Assembly (NCBI GenBank): GCA_030705695.1
Contig: JAUZPX010000036.1
Location: forward strand, 1 to 18,101
Reading direction: 5' to 3'
DNA: 18,101 nucleotides
Source of the DNA: Bacillota bacterium
GTDB lineage: Bacteria > Bacillota > Clostridia > Oscillospirales > Acutalibacteraceae
Under the pieces are notes generated by a model. That model worked only from the letters and a program-made list of their open reading frames with translations. It made no database searches and was not told the DNA's origin. Positions 15,263 through 18,101 of this stretch are shown here, one piece after another. The position numbers were made by a program, and so were the translations under genes. Position 1 is the stretch's first letter. Every line of letters starts with the position of its first letter.

Positions 15263-17515
15263 ATGAGGCGACCGTTAGCGCTAATAGGCTTAACCTATTT
15301 ATGTGTACTTGTGGTTGCTGTAAATATTTCTGCATTTGCTTCTTATATTTTGGCGGGTATTGCTTTTGTCGTGCTGATAGTTTCGCTATTCAGCAAAAAA
15401 CTTCGCAAGGATTTTGTTATTCCTGTTGCGGCAGTTGTGGCGATTTTAGCAATATTCGCTTATAATTTTTGTATGGCATTTTATGTTGAACCTGTTCATA
15501 ATGCCTTACAAAATAAAGATGCTGTAATTTGCGGAACACTTTTGGATGCACCGAAAAATAATACAAAATCCTATACATATCAACTTAAAACAAAAAGCAT
15601 TAACATAAAAAATGAAAACAATGTGCCGCAAAGCGTCAAAATTACCGCCGTGTCATCAAAAGCCATAGATGCAAATGTTGGCGATTCAATTAAGTGTAGT
15701 GTTCATTTTTACGGCGACAGCGGCAGTTCTTACGATAATTACAATTTATCTAAAGGAATATACTGCAATTCTTATATTGTTTTTGATTCAAGCGTATATG
15801 TGCAAAAAGCTGAATCCAAGCCTGTTTACGGATATTTTGTTGATCTTAGAGAGAGACTTATGAATTCCATCGATTCGATGCTTCCAACGCCTTCATCATT
15901 ATTATGTAAAGGAATACTTTTGGGCGATAAACAGGATTTACCTGATGATATTGCCGAAAACTTTAATGATCTCGGGATAGCACACGCTATTGTTGTCTCG
16001 GGAATGCATATGATAATCATTACTTCGATTCTGGTTTCAATATTTAAATTACTTACAAAAAAGCGTCATTTTTATTGTGCTCTTACGATTTTAGGCGTTC
16101 TTGGCTTCATGGCAGTTACTGGATTTACAACTTCTGTTATGAGATGCGGAATTTTAGCTGTTGTCTCGCTTTTCGGATACATTATTTACCGACGGCCCGA
16201 TCCTTTGAATTCAATAGGTTTTGCAGCAATTCTGCTTACATGTACAAATCCTCTTGCGGTTTATGATTTTGGAATGCTTCTTTCGTTTTCTGCCGCAATT
16301 GGTATAGCACTTTGGGCGGGCAAATTAGAAAACGTTATGTCAGAAAAAACTGCGTTTATTAAGGCAAAACATATACAGAAATTAAAATTCTCAGTTATTT
16401 CAATTGTTTCTGTGACATCTGCGGCTTTAATTGCTACTACGCCGATTTATATTCTTGTATTTAAACAGTTTCCGCTTCTTGTTATTATCGCAAATTTATT
16501 AGTAATTCCTGTTGTTGAACTTATACTAGTTTTCATTATTTTGGCAAGTGTATTGTTTAATTGCGGAGTTCTTTCGTTTTTGTGTTATCCTTTTGCTTTG
16601 TTTGCAGGAGTTTTGTCAAAATATATTATTTGGATTACGAATTTTCTTGCAAATCTTCCGTTTGCTTATGTACATACGAGCCGAAATGATTTTAAATTGT
16701 GGCTTGCATTTACAATATTATTAATTGCAATTGCTTTTTGCTTCAAAATTATCAAAAATAGAATTAAACTTTTGGCTTTGCTTTCGGCATTATTGCTTAT
16801 AGTTACATGTACTGCAAATTATTTTGTAAATTACAATACAACTTTCCTAACTGTATTTAATGTCGGAGAGGGTATAGCCGTTGATCTTCATAACAAAAAC
16901 GGCGAAGCTGTAGTTGCTTTCAGTGGTGACAATTATAATTGTTCAAATGTTCTTAATCAAATTAAAAGTCAGAATAAAAATGTTGACTTTTTCTGTGTTC
17001 CCTATAATAATAATGTGGATAACAGCGATTTATATGCTCAAAATTTGTTGCAGTCGTGCAAAGTTTCAAATTTACTAATTTATAATACAAGCAGAAAAAC
17101 AGATGCAGTTGACCGTGCCTCAAAAAACGCTGAGAAAACTTCCTATTTTAATACGGATTATAAGATAAATATTTTTAACACCGCTGAGATAAAGTATATT
17201 GTTAAGGGAAAATATGTGTGGACTTATCTTAAAATTGGCGATACAGATATTTTAATTTGCCCAAGTAAAGGCGATGCATCATTACTTCCAAGTACATATC
17301 AAAATCCATCAATTTGTGTAATGAATGAACCGCCCAAAAATGCAAAAGCAATTCATTATTCGTATTTGATTTTATCTGGGAACAGTGAAAAAACAGAAGC
17401 TCGTATGATGAATCCAACGATTTCCGGTGGAGATGTAATAACAACTGCCGACAACGGAGATATAAAAATTAGTTTTAATGATAATAATGTTTCAATAGGA
17501 GCAGGGAATTTTTAA
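15263..17515 (+). CDS. comEC: ComEC/Rec2 family DNA-uptake channel with degenerate C-terminal domain
   Basis: 750-residue polytopic protein that in naturally competent bacteria carries single-stranded DNA across the membrane. There are N-terminal membrane segments (about residues 5-75) and a soluble DUF4131-like domain (about 90-185). The competence domain starts at about residue 213 with LCKGILLGDKQDLP and AIVVSGMHM, followed by many membrane helices to about 520. The C-terminal domain (about 526-750) begins FLTVFNVGEG, the equivalent of the usual DVGQGD start of the metallo-beta-lactamase-like domain. Where HxHxDH is expected, it reads VPYNNNVDNSDL, so both metal-binding histidines are lost. 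The GDNYN and CPSKGD regions also lack metal ligands. The length is normal, so it is not a truncation. Its role here may be structural, or it may be a decaying competence gene. Confidence 0.9.
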   Translation: MRRPLALIGLTYLCVLVVAVNISAFASYILAGIAFVVLIVSLFSKKLRKDFVIPVAAVVAILAIFAYNFCMAFYVEPVHNALQNKDAVICGTLLDAPKNNTKSYTYQLKTKSINIKNENNVPQSVKITAVSSKAIDANVGDSIKCSVHFYGDSGSSYDNYNLSKGIYCNSYIVFDSSVYVQKAESKPVYGYFVDLRERLMNSIDSMLPTPSSLLCKGILLGDKQDLPDDIAENFNDLGIAHAIVVSGMHMIIITSILVSIFKLLTKKRHFYCALTILGVLGFMAVTGFTTSVMRCGILAVVSLFGYIIYRRPDPLNSIGFAAILLTCTNPLAVYDFGMLLSFSAAIGIALWAGKLENVMSEKTAFIKAKHIQKLKFSVISIVSVTSAALIATTPIYILVFKQFPLLVIIANLLVIPVVELILVFIILASVLFNCGVLSFLCYPFALFAGVLSKYIIWITNFLANLPFAYVHTSRNDFKLWLAFTILLIAIAFCFKIIKNRIKLLALLSALLLIVTCTANYFVNYNTTFLTVFNVGEGIAVDLHNKNGEAVVAFSGDNYNCSNVLNQIKSQNKNVDFFCVPYNNNVDNSDLYAQNLLQSCKVSNLLIYNTSRKTDAVDRASKNAEKTSYFNTDYKINIFNTAEIKYIVKGKYVWTYLKIGDTDILICPSKGDASLLPSTYQNPSICVMNEPPKNAKAIHYSYLILSGNSEKTEARMMNPTISGGDVITTADNGDIKISFNDNNVSIGAGNF

Positions 17516-17541
17516 TTATAAAATGGGAAAGGAAATAAATT

Positions 17542-17979
17542 ATGCCCGTTTGTAATGAGACCGAATTTAAAAAACGATTAACGAATATGCAGCTGCCTCG
17601 CATTGCTTTTATTTTTGGCGAGGAGAAGTTTCTTGTGCATCATTACACAGATAAACTCTCTGAAAAAGCTGTTGGAAAGCATCCGTCTGAATTTAATTTT
17701 CATACGTTTGACAGCAAATCGACAATAGACGAAATCGCACAAGCTGCGTTGGCTGTTCCGTTTATGGCTGATTTACTTTTGATAAAAGTGCTTGACCTTG
17801 ATGTTGAGTCGCTTTCTGATAATCAATACAAGAAATTTCAAGAATTGCTTACAATTGTGCCGAGTTCAACTGTTCTTGTTTTTTCATGGCCGACGTTTGA
17901 TATCGGAAATAAAAAATCAGCAAAATGGAAGAAGCTTGTTGAAGCAGTCAGTAAAACAGAAGACGGAGTCGTTTTTTAA
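17542..17979 (+). CDS. holA: DNA polymerase III subunit delta (holA), 5' part, frame interrupted
   Basis: 145 residues of the clamp-loader delta subunit, which opens the beta sliding clamp. FIFGEEKFLVHHYTDKL (about residues 23-39), FHTFDSKS, QAALAVPFMADLLLIKV and SSTVLVFSWP are the normal domain I features. The family is about 330-350 residues, and the frame stops early at TAA 17977-17979, inside a run of six T (17972-17977). One extra T would continue it as FLNIKKEAEKAF for another 30-odd residues, so this looks like a frameshift in the run and not a short gene. Whether it is real or a sequencing slip cannot be told here. The ribosome site AAAGGA is good and comEC is 26 bases upstream. Confidence 0.85.
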   Translation: MPVCNETEFKKRLTNMQLPRIAFIFGEEKFLVHHYTDKLSEKAVGKHPSEFNFHTFDSKSTIDEIAQAALAVPFMADLLLIKVLDLDVESLSDNQYKKFQELLTIVPSSTVLVFSWPTFDIGNKKSAKWKKLVEAVSKTEDGVVF

Positions 17980-18101
17980 ATATAAAGAAAGAAGCCGAAA
18001 AAGCTTTCAAAATTTATAAATTAAAAAGCAAACCAAGAGAAATTAAAATTGTCGGAAGCAAAATCAAATCAAATAGGTAAAAAAAAAGGAAAAGATAATA
18101 A
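17980..18101 (+). other. A-rich window end, likely degraded continuation of holA
   Basis: The last 122 bases are strikingly A-rich and open in the shifted frame until a stop at 18078-18080, reading KKEAEKAFKIYKLKSKPREI and then lysine-rich sequence. The spacing of KKEAEK and REIKI loosely fits the start of delta domain II, but it does not match the family well. More frame errors or poor base quality at a contig end would explain it. I do not support a separate gene here. Confidence 0.5.

Noticed and set aside
17792..18019. Alternative open frame overlapping the end of holA
   Set aside because: It is out of frame with conserved holA sequence over most of its length and has no family features; its tail only reflects the A-rich end.
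1..18101. CRISPR array, tRNA, insertion sequence, prophage or defence island
   Set aside because: No regularly spaced repeats, cloverleaf, transposase, integrase or nuclease-type gene was found; all long frames are housekeeping or envelope genes.

Overview
The window is AT-rich, with strong AGGAGG-type ribosome binding sites, ATG/GTG/TTG starts and compact operons. The gene set points to an anaerobic low-GC Firmicute of the class Clostridia: a V-type ATPase cluster, an ACT-PFL (UPF0210) pair, YceD-RpmF, DUF512-Der-PlsY, HIT protein, ComEC and HolA. An Oscillospirales/Ruminococcaceae-like member is my best guess. This rests on gene content and order, not on any search.

Left third (1-7243, minus strand). 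One operon reads right to left from a good promoter at 7215-7243. The genes are a small coiled-coil V-ATPase stalk-like protein, a GtrA flippase-like protein, a long UDP-galactopyranose-mutase-like FAD oxidoreductase, a GT-C (GT39-like) membrane glycosyltransferase, V-ATPase subunit C (AC39) and V-ATPase subunit I. Subunit I starts at a GTG and runs off the left edge. The three envelope-glycan genes sit between the stalk-like gene and the first V-ATPase core subunits, which is the most unusual layout here.

Middle (7306-9964). An ACT-domain protein and a PFL/UPF0210 protein form a second minus-strand operon from a promoter at 9013-9041. It is divergent from a PHP-family histidinol-phosphatase-like gene on the plus strand.

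Right half (10036-18101, plus strand). A full-consensus sigma-A promoter, overlapped by a 7+6+7 inverted repeat, precedes yceD and rpmF. A hairpin plus T-run follows rpmF. Then come tightly packed DUF512 radical-SAM protein, der, plsY, HIT protein, phosphoribosyltransferase, comEC and the 5' part of holA. The themes are ribosome assembly (YceD, L32, Der), phospholipid synthesis (PlsY) and nucleotide/DNA handling (HIT, PRT, ComEC, HolA).

Oddities are a ComEC whose C-terminal metallo-beta-lactamase-like domain has lost its metal-binding histidines, and a holA frame broken at a T6 run just before an A-rich window end that looks like poor-quality sequence. I saw no tRNA, rRNA, CRISPR array, insertion sequence or prophage, and no gene-free stretch longer than about 300 bases. 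I found no clearly new defence or mobile system; the best lead is the glycan cassette inside the V-ATPase operon.
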